DNA of 20,201 nucleotides from an uncultured Polaromonas sp. (GTDB lineage Bacteria; Pseudomonadota; Gammaproteobacteria; Burkholderiales; Burkholderiaceae). Position numbers and translations under genes: made by a program. The stretch lies in the NCBI GenBank assembly GCA_946479075.1, contig CAMLDT010000042.1:1-20201 (forward strand), given 5' to 3'. Positions 1 to 6,276 of the stretch are shown here, one piece after another. The notes under the pieces are model-generated. The model ran no database searches. It had not been told where the DNA came from and saw only the letters and a list, made by a program, of their open reading frames with translations. The first letter of the stretch is position 1. Each line of letters opens with the position of its first letter.

Positions 1-1006
1 CGTTGACCTGCGCCGGGAACATCTGGGCGATGGGGGACGAGGCGCCGCGCATCACCGTGCGCTTGATGCCTTCGATGTCGATGGCCTGGTAGAAGGCCTG
101 GCGAACACGTTTGTCCTTGAACGGGTTTTTGCCCTTGATGTTGGAGAACAGCAACTCGTCGCGCTTCTGGTCCATGCCCAGGAAAATCACGCGCAGTTCG
201 GGGCCCTGCAAGACCTTGAGGTTGGACGCCGCCTTGAGGCGGGCCACGTCCTGCACCGGAATGGGCTCCATGACGTCGATCTCGCCGGAGATCAGTGCCG
301 CCACGCGGGTGGCGTCGTTGCCGATGACATTAAAGATCACCTCATCGACATTGCCCTCGATCTTGCCCCAGTAGTTGCCGTTGCGTACGTAGGTCGTACG
401 CACATTGGGCTGGCGCTCACGCAGGCGGTAAGGCCCGGTGCCGTTGGCGCGGAAGGACGCCGCGTTTTCAATGCCCTTGCGGCGATCCACCGGCTTGGTC
501 GCTTGGTTGGTCTCGCACCACTTCTTGCTCATGATGTCAAAGTGCGTGAACAGCTCCGGCAGGATCGGGAACGGCGCGTTGGTGACGATGTCGATGGAGT
601 GGTCGTTGAGCTTCTTGATTTCCTTGATCTGGCCGACGTAGGACTTCATGTCGGAGCCGTCGCTCTTGGCGCGCTCATAGCTGAAGATCACGTCATCAGC
701 GGTGAAGGGCGTGCCATCGTGAAACTGCACACCCTTGCGCAGCTCAAAGCGCCAGACCGTGGGCGAGGTCTGCTTCCAGCTGGTGGCCAGCGCAGGCGTG
801 AGTTTGTAGTCGCGGCCGCGCGCCACCAGGGGTTCATAGACATTTTCGTTGACGCTGATCTGCAGCGACTCGTTGAGCGAGTGCGGGTCCATGGACAGTG
901 CGTCGCCCTGGTTGCCGATCCGCAGAGTCACCGCAGATGCTACAAAACTTGTAGCTGCCAGCGCAGAGCCGACAAGGGCCAGAACTGCTTTTTTCTTGAA
1001 ATTCAT
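1..1006 (-). CDS. ABC transporter periplasmic substrate-binding protein, peptide type (DppA/OppA family), 3' end outside window
   Basis: Reads from an ATG at 1006 for 335 codons and is still open at the window edge, so roughly the N-terminal 60% of a typical ~530-residue family-5 solute-binding protein is present. It should bind a peptide or related amphipathic solute in the periplasm and hand it to the membrane permease. Visible features: Lys-rich n-region (MNFKKK) and a hydrophobic signal peptide ending ASA; then the family pattern of LRIGNQGDALSMDPH, NVYEPLV, WRFELRKGVQFHDGTPFTADDV, FRANGTGPYRL and VRQAFYQAID. The start has a good ribosome site (AGGAG about 7 nt upstream). It lies 31 nt after the M20 amidohydrolase gene and is the third gene of the unit. 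Residues 7-24 of the signal peptide are encoded by a copy of an interspersed repeat (939-986). Substrate cannot be told from sequence; family assignment is firm. Confidence 0.93.
   Translation of the reverse strand, partial: MNFKKKAVLALVGSALAATSFVASAVTLRIGNQGDALSMDPHSLNESLQISVNENVYEPLVARGRDYKLTPALATSWKQTSPTVWRFELRKGVQFHDGTPFTADDVIFSYERAKSDGSDMKSYVGQIKEIKKLNDHSIDIVTNAPFPILPELFTHFDIMSKKWCETNQATKPVDRRKGIENAASFRANGTGPYRLRERQPNVRTTYVRNGNYWGKIEGNVDEVIFNVIGNDATRVAALISGEIDVMEPIPVQDVARLKAASNLKVLQGPELRVIFLGMDQKRDELLFSNIKGKNPFKDKRVRQAFYQAIDIEGIKRTVMRGASSPIAQMFPAQVN
939..986 (-). repeat. Interspersed ~48-bp repeat, copy 1, inside a signal-peptide coding region
   Basis: Read on the minus strand it begins TTCTGGCCCTTGTC, has GCGCTGGCAGCTAC in the middle and ends TTTTGTAGC. 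The right end contains a perfect 7-bp inverted repeat, GCTACAA-AAC-TTGTAGC. It matches the copies at 5032, 11241, 15101 and 19604 in order and spacing of these blocks. It encodes the hydrophobic core of the binding protein's signal peptide (residues 7-24, ALALV-type start then SALAATSFVAS). I recall this repeat as widespread between genes in Comamonadaceae; that is memory, not a search. Confidence 0.7.
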
Positions 1007-1037
1007 GGGATTCTCCTGTTGATGGAAAGTCAGGGGG

Positions 1038-2270
1038 CTACACGGATAAAGGCATGGACTGCTCTACCAGACCCGCATGTAATGCGGCGCCCAGCGGCAG
1101 AATATCGTCGTTGAAATCGTAACGGGTGTTGTGCAAAAAGCAGCTACCGACGCCGTTCTCGGCGCCCTGCCCGATGCGCAGGTAAGCACCGGGCTTGACC
1201 TGCAGCATGAAGGAAAAATCTTCGGCGCCCATACTGGGCGCCATGTCGCGCACCACGTGGTCGGCACCCACCAGTGCCTCGGCCACATCCGCGGCGAACA
1301 CGGCCTCGTCGTAGGAATTGATGGTGGCGGGATAAATGCGTTCGTAATGCACGGCCGCCGAAGCGCCAAAACCCAGCGCCACCGCGCTGCACAGTTCGCT
1401 GAGCCGCTGCTCCACCATGTTTTGCACGTCCGGGCTGAAGGTGCGCACGGTGCCGACCAGCGAGGCCTTGCCGGGCACCACGCTGAAGGCGCCCATGTCG
1501 CCGGCCTGCATGGCGCAAACGCTGATCACCGCGCTGTCAATGGGGTTGACGTTGCGCGCCACGATGCTCTGGATCGCCGTGATGATGTGCGCCGACACGA
1601 CCACCGGGTCCACCGTCATGTAGGCATGGGCGCCGTGCCCGCCGCGGCCCGTGATGTCAATGGTGAAGCGGTCGGCTGCCGCCATCATGGGTCCGGGCCG
1701 TATGCCCACCGTGCCGGGCCGCATCGACGGCCAGTTGTGCATGCCGTAGACGGCCTGCACCGGAAAGCGCTCAAACAGGCCATCCTCGATCATGACGCGG
1801 GCCCCGGCAAAACCCTCTTCACCAGGCTGAAAAATCAGCACGGCTGTGCCGTCGAAATTGCGGGTGGCGGCCAGGTAGCGGGCGGCGCCCACCAGCATGG
1901 TGGTGTGGCCGTCGTGGCCACAGCCGTGCATCAGGCCGTTTCGGGAAGACTTCCAGGCAAATTCATTGTGTTCGGTCATCGGCAATGCGTCCATGTCGGC
2001 GCGCAGGCCGATCATGCGATTGCTGGCATGTTGCCGCCCGCGTATCACTGCCACCAGCCCGGTCTTGCCGATGCCGGTGTGGATTTCGTCAACGCCGCAG
2101 CGCTCCAGCGCGTCCCGCACGCGGGCGCCGGTGTAGACCTCCTCAAAGCCAAGCTCGGGATGGGCGTGCAGATCCCGGCGAAAGGCTGTCAGTTCCGGAT
2201 GGAATTCGGCAATCCTGGCGAACGCGCGGCCATTGGCCTTGAGCACCGGGCCGGGGCGGGGTGCAAGCAT
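1038..2270 (-). CDS. M20 family amidohydrolase/peptidase (hippurate hydrolase-like)
   Basis: A 410-residue metal-dependent amidohydrolase of the M20D group, which removes N-acyl groups from amino acids or cleaves small amide conjugates in the cytoplasm. Motifs seen: LHAHPELGFEE (about 34-44), the metal-binding GCGHDGHT (C117, H119), QPGEEG with the catalytic Glu pair (151-152), the dimerisation stretch GRGGHGAHAY, and the C-terminal metal ligand region MGAEDFSFML. Length is normal. I use the ATG at 2270 rather than the TTG one codon upstream because that ATG overlaps the TGA of the permease gene by one base (TGATG), a translational-coupling arrangement. Placement between a peptide permease and its binding protein suggests it hydrolyses the imported compound. 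The exact substrate (N-acyl amino acid, hippurate-like, or indole conjugate) is not readable. Confidence 0.92.
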   Translation of the reverse strand: MLAPRPGPVLKANGRAFARIAEFHPELTAFRRDLHAHPELGFEEVYTGARVRDALERCGVDEIHTGIGKTGLVAVIRGRQHASNRMIGLRADMDALPMTEHNEFAWKSSRNGLMHGCGHDGHTTMLVGAARYLAATRNFDGTAVLIFQPGEEGFAGARVMIEDGLFERFPVQAVYGMHNWPSMRPGTVGIRPGPMMAAADRFTIDITGRGGHGAHAYMTVDPVVVSAHIITAIQSIVARNVNPIDSAVISVCAMQAGDMGAFSVVPGKASLVGTVRTFSPDVQNMVEQRLSELCSAVALGFGASAAVHYERIYPATINSYDEAVFAADVAEALVGADHVVRDMAPSMGAEDFSFMLQVKPGAYLRIGQGAENGVGSCFLHNTRYDFNDDILPLGAALHAGLVEQSMPLSV

Positions 2271-3250
2271 CAATGGCCCCCCGCGTTGCTGACGCGCAGC
2301 CGTGGATCAACGGCAAAGTAAAGCAGGTCAACCACCAGATTGATGACCACGAAGATCAGCGCGATCAGGCACAAGTAGGCGGCCATGACCGGAATATCCG
2401 CAAAAGTCACCGCCTGGATGAACAGCAAGCCCATGCCGGGCCACTGGAACACCGTCTCGGTGATGATGGCAAAGGCAATCAGGCCGCCGAGCTGCAAGCC
2501 GGTGATGGTCATCACCGGCACCAGGGTATTTTTCAGCGCATGGCCGAAATGGATGGCGCGGTTGGACAGCCCTCGCGCGCGCGCGAACTTGATGTAGTCG
2601 GTGCGCAGAACCTCCAGCATCTCCGCGCGCACCAGCCGCATGATCAGCGTGAGCTGGAAGATCGCCAGAGTGACTGCCGGAAGCACAATGTGATGCCAGC
2701 CATCGGCCGCCAGCAAACCGGTGCTCCACCACCCGATTTGCGTCACATCGCCGCGGCCAAAGCTCGGAAACCAGCCCAGGCCGACCGAGAAAAACAGGAT
2801 CAGCAAAATCCCGATCAGGAAGGTAGGCAGCGACACGCCCAGCAGGGACACCGTCATCAATACCTGGCTGAAAAACGTGCCACGCCTGAGCGCCGCATAA
2901 ACACCCATGGGCACACCAATCACCAGTGCAAGCAGCGCCGCCACCATCGCGAGTTCCATGGTGGCTGGAAAGCGCTCGGCAATCAGCCGGGAAACCTTGG
3001 CGCCCTGCCGCAGGCTCAAGCCAAACTCTCCCTGCACGGCATTGAACAGAAAATGGCCGAACTGCACGAAAAAAGGCTGGTCCAGCCCCAAATCAGCGCG
3101 AAGCTGGCGAATCTGGTCAGGCTTGGCGTCCTGCCCGAGCAGAAACACCACCGGATCGCCCACGTACTGGAACAGCATGAACGCCAGGAAGGCGACGGTG
3201 ACCATCACGATCACGGCCTGCATCAGGCGGCGGAGGATAAATGCGAACAT
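2270..3250 (-). CDS. ABC transporter permease, DppB/OppB family
   Basis: A 326-residue inner-membrane permease of the dipeptide/oligopeptide type. It starts MFAFILRRLMQ, which is the typical beginning of DppB/OppB proteins, followed by the first membrane helix. GDPVVFLLGQDA matches the usual periplasmic region. LRTDYIKFARARGLSNRAIHFGHALKNTLVPVM region carries the EAA-type loop that contacts the ATPase, and the tail has further helices. The open frame runs upstream to a GTG at 3295, but the extra 15 residues have no family counterpart, so I chose the ATG at 3250; its ribosome site is weak. It is the first gene of the unit and its stop overlaps the amidohydrolase start. The partner permease (DppC) and ATPases are not in the window and may lie beyond position 1. 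Confidence 0.92.
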   Translation of the reverse strand: MFAFILRRLMQAVIVMVTVAFLAFMLFQYVGDPVVFLLGQDAKPDQIRQLRADLGLDQPFFVQFGHFLFNAVQGEFGLSLRQGAKVSRLIAERFPATMELAMVAALLALVIGVPMGVYAALRRGTFFSQVLMTVSLLGVSLPTFLIGILLILFFSVGLGWFPSFGRGDVTQIGWWSTGLLAADGWHHIVLPAVTLAIFQLTLIMRLVRAEMLEVLRTDYIKFARARGLSNRAIHFGHALKNTLVPVMTITGLQLGGLIAFAIITETVFQWPGMGLLFIQAVTFADIPVMAAYLCLIALIFVVINLVVDLLYFAVDPRLRVSNAGGH

Positions 3251-3424
3251 CAGGTGGGATTTTGGATCGAGAGCCGATGCTAGCAGAGCAAGCACCGTGC
3301 CGACATCGGGTTTCCTTTAGGTTTAAAGAAAAATCGTGCGCAGCAGGGCGGCGTTGTAATCGAGCTGCCCGCTCACCGCGGCATCAACGCGCCGAAGGGG
3401 CGGGACAGCATCGGCAGGCCAAGC
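3251..3424 (-). promoter_or_regulatory. Leader of the peptide-transport operon, with a possible 8-codon leader ORF
   Basis: This 174-base gap precedes the permease gene. On the minus strand a good ribosome site (AAAGGA, 3318-3313) stands 6 nt before an ATG at 3306 that opens a tiny frame, MSARCLLC, stopping at 3280. The permease start itself has only a poor ribosome site. The segment next to the DUF3047 gene (3424-3323) stays open for 33 codons in the same frame as that gene after its stop. I see no clear -35/-10 pair or terminator. Functional reading is speculative. Confidence 0.25.
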
Positions 3425-4243
3425 TCAGGGCTTCGGTGTTGCCGGCTTGGTCGCGAGCCTCACAGGGCCGTACCAGGCGCGCGTGCTGCTGCGCGTGTTG
3501 TCGCTGTCCGTCATGATGCCTATGCCTACCAGCGCGCCGGGAGGCTCGCCGAACGCCTTTTCGTAATCCGCACGTATATTGCGTTCGTAGTCCACCCACT
3601 GGCGCAAGCGGCCGGGGCCGGACTCCACCACCAGCGTGCGTATGCGGTCGGTCCGCGGATTGACAATCACACTGCCCGGCTCACGGGTGTTGCACCAGAC
3701 GTACATCAGGGTCGCATAGGGCAGCTCTTCGCCGGTGAGCGCGCGCGCCAGTTCGGAGAGCATGGCGTTTTTACCTGAAAACCTGCGGCGATCACCTTCA
3801 AAGGCCAGCACAATGCGCACCGGCGAGTCGTCGGCTTCGCGCAAGGCCATGTCAGCCTGGGCGATCAGGTCGGGCACCTTCCAGGAAAACCGCACACTGC
3901 CCAGTTCGCCAGGCTCGATGCGTACCACTTGCCGCACCATGCTGGCGGACGACATGGCGCGGGCCGCCATCGCGTCGCGACCGTCGAGGCGGACGTAGCT
4001 GAACTGGCTGGGCGGTTTGCCCGGAAGGGGGTAGTGTTGCCAGGAAATTGCGCCGTCAGCCGCCCCGGAGCTCAGCGCCCAGGGTGTGGAGGCAAGCCCC
4101 GCAGCGCGCGCCGGCGCCTCGGGGAGCAAGGTCGGCGATGTGCAGGCCGCCAGATACATCACCAGCATGGCCGCGCCAGACGCCTTGGCGGCGCGGCGAA
4201 ACAGGGAAAGCAGGGAAAGGGAAGGGAGCCATCCGGTCAACAT
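3425..4243 (-). CDS. DUF3047 family lipoprotein
   Basis: A 272-residue protein with a DUF3047 domain, a family of unknown function common in Burkholderiales. A lipobox, YLAAC (Cys34), follows a basic stretch (FRRAAK) and a hydrophobic segment, so it should be an outer- or inner-membrane lipoprotein. Domain marks: VRFSWKVPDLI, an RIVLAFEGDRRRF block (typical 'RI.LAFdGD'), YVWCNTREPGSVIVNP, LRQWVDYERNI, and the near-terminal GIGIMTDSDNTRSS. The frame is open further upstream, but the ATG at 4243 is the last start before the signal region. A TATACT box (4258-4253) lies only about 10 nt before it, so the message may be nearly leaderless, or translation may begin slightly downstream. It stands alone, with no operon partner. 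Its biochemical role is unknown. Confidence 0.85.
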   Translation of the reverse strand: MLTGWLPSLSLLSLFRRAAKASGAAMLVMYLAACTSPTLLPEAPARAAGLASTPWALSSGAADGAISWQHYPLPGKPPSQFSYVRLDGRDAMAARAMSSASMVRQVVRIEPGELGSVRFSWKVPDLIAQADMALREADDSPVRIVLAFEGDRRRFSGKNAMLSELARALTGEELPYATLMYVWCNTREPGSVIVNPRTDRIRTLVVESGPGRLRQWVDYERNIRADYEKAFGEPPGALVGIGIMTDSDNTRSSTRAWYGPVRLATKPATPKP

Positions 4244-4340
4244 GATGCCGCGAGTATAGGCAGCGCAGGTGGCACCTTGACGGGGTCTTACAGGCACAGC
4301 CCATCGGCGCACGCTGATCGCCGTAAAACCTGCGACCAAG

Positions 4341-4370
4341 AAAAAAGGTCCAGACCTTGCGATCTGGACC
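4341..4370 (-). terminator. Intrinsic terminator of the candidate sRNA
   Basis: Perfect 8-bp inverted repeat GGTCCAGA (4370-4363) and TCTGGACC (4354-4347), 8-nt loop, followed directly by TTTTTT (4346-4341) on the minus strand. The orientation fits a transcript coming from about 4440 and not the plus-strand osmC-like gene. Confidence 0.85.
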
Positions 4371-4439
4371 TGTAAATCCACCCTTTCAGGGATGGAGGAG
4401 ACAACCGTTGCATGAAAACATGGACATGTTCATGCGATG
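4341..4439 (-). ncRNA. Candidate small RNA with exposed CUCCUCC (anti-Shine-Dalgarno) motif
   Basis: On the minus strand, a TATACT -10 box (4450-4445) would start a transcript near 4439. It runs through: a 5' hairpin with GCATGAA(C)ATG pairing to CATGTTTTCATGC (4435-4410); a single-stranded TTGTCTCCTCC segment (anti-Shine-Dalgarno CUCCUCC at 4400-4394); a second small hairpin CCATCCCT-GAA-AGGGTGG; and a third hairpin with a perfect 8-bp stem GGTCCAGA/TCTGGACC followed by six T (ending 4341). That gives about 99 nt. There is no open reading frame of note and no protein gene on this strand needs this terminator. The layout strongly resembles what I remember of the 'Betaproteobacteria toxic small RNA' family, whose members carry an anti-SD motif; this match is from memory. 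It could act by pairing with ribosome sites of target mRNAs. Confidence 0.72.
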
Positions 4440-4444
4440 ATTTC

Positions 4445-4475
4445 AGTATAGCGGAGCCGTGTTGCACCGCAGCAA
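4445..4475 (-). promoter_or_regulatory. Putative sigma-70 promoter for the candidate sRNA
   Basis: On the minus strand TTGCTG (4475-4470) and TATACT (4450-4445) are separated by 19 bases. The -10 is near consensus; the -35 match is fair and the spacing is slightly long. The position predicts a start about 4438-4440, just before the 5' hairpin. Confidence 0.5.
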
Positions 4476-4546
4476 TAATCTGTTGTGAAAAATAAACATT
4501 TACAACGTTTTCTCCAACTATTTCTGGTTTTGAAGGATAGAGATCC

Positions 4547-5017
4547 ATGGAATGCACAGTGAGCTGGACCGGTGCCAGCACTTCCACCAGCACGCCCGAC
4601 ACACCGGGGTCGGCGATGAGTTTCATGGCCGTCACCGGTAGCGGCCACACCCTGGTGATGGATGGTGCGCCGGACGCCGTCAAACCTGAAAATGGCGGCG
4701 CCAACCTCGCGCCTCGTCCCATGGAAACCGTGCTCGCCGGCACCGGCGGTTGCACCGCCTACGACGTGGTGCTGATCCTCAAGCGCGGGCGCCACGACGT
4801 GCGCGGCTGCACGGTCAGGCTCAGTTCAGAGCGCGCCAAAACCGATCCCAAGGTTTTCACAAAAATACAGATGCACTTTGTGGTGACTGGTCGCGGTATC
4901 CCGGCCAGCGCGGTCGAACGCGCGATTGCGATGAGCCACGACAAGTACTGCTCAGCCACCATCATGCTTGGCAAGACCGCCGACATCACGACCAGCTTTG
5001 AACTGATCGAGGCTTGA
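4547..5017 (+). CDS. OsmC family protein, YhfA-like
   Basis: A 156-residue OsmC-fold protein. OsmC/Ohr relatives reduce organic or fatty-acid hydroperoxides with a pair of conserved cysteines; the YhfA branch has no firmly known substrate. Cys69 in GTGGCTAYDVVLILKRGR and Cys135 in HDKYCSATIMLGK occupy the two conserved positions. The order of blocks (PRPMETVLAGTGGC, RGCTVRLSSER, FTKIQMHFVVTGRG, YCSATIMLGKTADIT) follows E. coli YhfA closely as I remember it. An extra Thr/Ser-rich stretch (residues 10-20) near the N terminus is unusual. The start at 4547 has AAGGA about 11 nt upstream. It is a single-gene unit, convergent with coq7 and separated from it by an interspersed repeat. Confidence 0.9.
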   Translation: MECTVSWTGASTSTSTPDTPGSAMSFMAVTGSGHTLVMDGAPDAVKPENGGANLAPRPMETVLAGTGGCTAYDVVLILKRGRHDVRGCTVRLSSERAKTDPKVFTKIQMHFVVTGRGIPASAVERAIAMSHDKYCSATIMLGKTADITTSFELIEA

Positions 5018-5031
5018 ACAGGCAAGAAATT

Positions 5032-5080
5032 GGCCTCCAGCCCTTTTGCAGCGGGCATGAGCAGCTACAAAAAGAGTAGC
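5032..5080 (+). repeat. Interspersed ~48-bp repeat, copy 2, between convergent genes
   Basis: Starts GGCCTCCAGCCCTT and ends GCAGCTACAAAAAGAGTAGC. GCTAC and GTAGC form an inverted repeat around an A-rich loop. It fills the 77-base gap between the OsmC-like gene (ends 5017) and coq7 (ends 5095). The short CTGAG/CTCAG pair just after it (5083-5098) could extend folding. It may help end transcription from either side, but there is no strong T-run here. Confidence 0.65.
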
Positions 5081-5094
5081 AGCTGAGAAGAAGC

Positions 5095-5712
5095 TCAGAT
5101 GTAGTGCGCGGTGGTGGTCATGACCTTGGCAGACGCCCGCATCAAGGCCTTGACCGGCGCGGGCAAGTCCAAGCCGCCGGCGCCTTGCGCCTCCTGGGCA
5201 TGGCGGGCCTCATCGTCCTTCATCTGCGCCACGATGGCCCGTGAAGCATGGTCGCCTGGCGGCAGGCGCTCCAGATGGCTGGCCAGGTGCGACTCCACCT
5301 GGCGTTCGGTTTCCATGACAAAACCCAGGCTGACCCTGTCGCCGAGCCGCCCGGCCAGCAAGCCCAGCCCGAACGCACCGGCGTACCACAGCGGGTTGAG
5401 CAGTGAGGGCCGGGCCCCCAACTCGTCCAGCCGTTCGCGGGTCCACGCCAGATGATCACCCTCTTCCTTGCTGGCCTCCTCAAAATGCTGGCGCAAGCCG
5501 GGGTCTCGCGTGCTCAGCGCCTGCGAGGCGTACAGCGCCTGCGCGCACACCTCACCCACGTGATTGACCCGCATCAGTGCGCCAGCCAGCGCCTTGTCTG
5601 CGGCACCCAGTTCAGTGATTTGCCCCGGCACCGTGGGACAGGCGCGGCTGGCGTGGGGTCTGGCAAACAAGGTGCGCAAAGCGCTGTCGGCGGCGTTGAG
5701 AAGAGTATCCAT
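5095..5712 (-). CDS. coq7: Coq7 family demethoxyubiquinone hydroxylase (2-polyprenyl-3-methyl-6-methoxy-1,4-benzoquinone monooxygenase)
   Basis: A 205-residue di-iron hydroxylase that performs the O2-dependent penultimate ring hydroxylation in ubiquinone synthesis at the inner membrane. The ferritin-like ligand set is complete: E54 (NHVGEVCAQ), E84 and H87 ([10 protein letters not shown]), E136 ([10 protein letters not shown]), E168 and H171 (KDDEARHAQ). The mildly hydrophobic stretch at about 107-122 fits membrane association. Start: ATG at 5712; a longer frame from a TTG exists, but it runs into the upstream antitoxin-like gene. The stop of that upstream gene (5720) is only 7 bases before this ATG, so the two are surely co-transcribed and coq7 expression depends on the upstream promoter. 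Nothing in the protein looks damaged. Confidence 0.95.
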   Translation of the reverse strand: MDTLLNAADSALRTLFARPHASRACPTVPGQITELGAADKALAGALMRVNHVGEVCAQALYASQALSTRDPGLRQHFEEASKEEGDHLAWTRERLDELGARPSLLNPLWYAGAFGLGLLAGRLGDRVSLGFVMETERQVESHLASHLERLPPGDHASRAIVAQMKDDEARHAQEAQGAGGLDLPAPVKALMRASAKVMTTTAHYI

Positions 5713-5719
5713 GTCCTGC

Positions 5720-5992
5720 TTACTTTTTGTCGGGTGCCGCAAGGGCAGACAACAGTTTATCCACCACTACCTCCAGTCTGCGCATGCGCTCATCCAAGGC
5801 TGCATTGACAAAGGATTTCGACTCTGCTTTGGAGCCGCCCGGCAAGGCCGGCTCGACAGGCCTGGAAGGTGACAGCCGGGCTATTTCCTGACCGCGCCGG
5901 GTGATGGCAAACGCCTCGCCGCGCTCCACCGCGGCAATGACGCGTGAAAAGTTCTGGTTGGCTTCTCGCAGGGAGATGAACTGGTGGGTCAT
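5720..5992 (-). CDS. Phd/YefM-family antitoxin-like protein without a toxin partner
   Basis: A 90-residue protein whose first 40 residues match the Phd/YefM DNA-binding fold: [37 protein letters not shown] Pro/Ser linker and a helical C-terminal tail (about 61-86, [16 protein letters not shown]) follow; in antitoxins this tail clamps the toxin. No toxin gene follows; the next gene, 7 bases downstream, is coq7. Start chosen at ATG 5992, where the family homology begins; the frame continues upstream only to a TTG at 6067. No clear ribosome site is visible. A palindromic element upstream (6055-6073) is a plausible self-binding operator. Family members normally repress their own promoter, so this one may set coq7 levels. 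That role is inference. Confidence 0.82.
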   Translation of the reverse strand: MTHQFISLREANQNFSRVIAAVERGEAFAITRRGQEIARLSPSRPVEPALPGGSKAESKSFVNAALDERMRRLEVVVDKLLSALAAPDKK

Positions 5993-6054
5993 TTCGTGGG
6001 AGCAAGGCAGCAGAAAACGCCGCTCCGGTCCGTTAAACGCTGCCTGACTCAAAT

Positions 6055-6073
6055 GTACTACATTCAATAGTAC
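6055..6073 (-). promoter_or_regulatory. Palindrome upstream of the antitoxin-coq7 unit, candidate operator
   Basis: GTACTA (6055-6060) and TAGTAC (6068-6073) form a perfect 6-bp inverted repeat with a 7-base spacer. It sits 62 bases before the antitoxin ATG. On the minus strand it also includes TACTAT, a fair -10 box. Phd/YefM proteins bind short palindromes containing GTAC-type cores in their own promoters, so autoregulation is the natural reading. Confidence 0.5.
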
Positions 6074-6125
6074 GTTCCAAATACTGGAAGAGCGCCGGCT
6101 TGGCCCTTGAGGTCCAAAAAGTTTT

Positions 6126-6141
6126 GTTGCAGAGGTGCAAC
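6126..6141 (+). promoter_or_regulatory. Inverted repeat in the porin upstream region
   Basis: GTTGCA-GAGG-TGCAAC is a perfect 6-bp inverted repeat about 150 bases before the porin start. The half-site GTTGCA appears again at 6190-6195 (CTCTGTTGCAATAC). Three half-sites in 70 bases suggest a regulator binding region or RNA structure. A TTGCGA at 6169-6174 could be a -35 box, but no convincing -10 follows at standard spacing. Confidence 0.35.
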
Positions 6142-6276
6142 GGAAATGGATTTAGCGGGCTAATTCCTTTGCGAAAGGCTGCTGCCTCTGTTGCAATACA
6201 TACAACTTCCTAAATGGAGGTTGGCCCGGGGATCCAAAATCCTGGAGCCCTATGTTTAACCTTGGAGAAACTCGCA

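Noticed and set aside
1131..2321. 396-codon plus-strand frame opposite the M20 gene.
   Set aside because: Rich in His/Ala/Gly with no domain; it is the antisense shadow of a clear amidohydrolase, typical in high-GC DNA.
3323..3424. 33 codons open after the DUF3047 stop, in the same frame, ending QLDYNAALLRTIFL.
   Set aside because: The DUF3047 domain already ends normally before the stop, and I recognise no homology in the tail. It may be a gene remnant or read-through, but there is not enough to call it.
5720..6067. Longer version of the antitoxin-like gene from a TTG at 6067.
   Set aside because: The extra 25 residues lie over the palindromic operator and have no family similarity; homology begins at the ATG at 5992.
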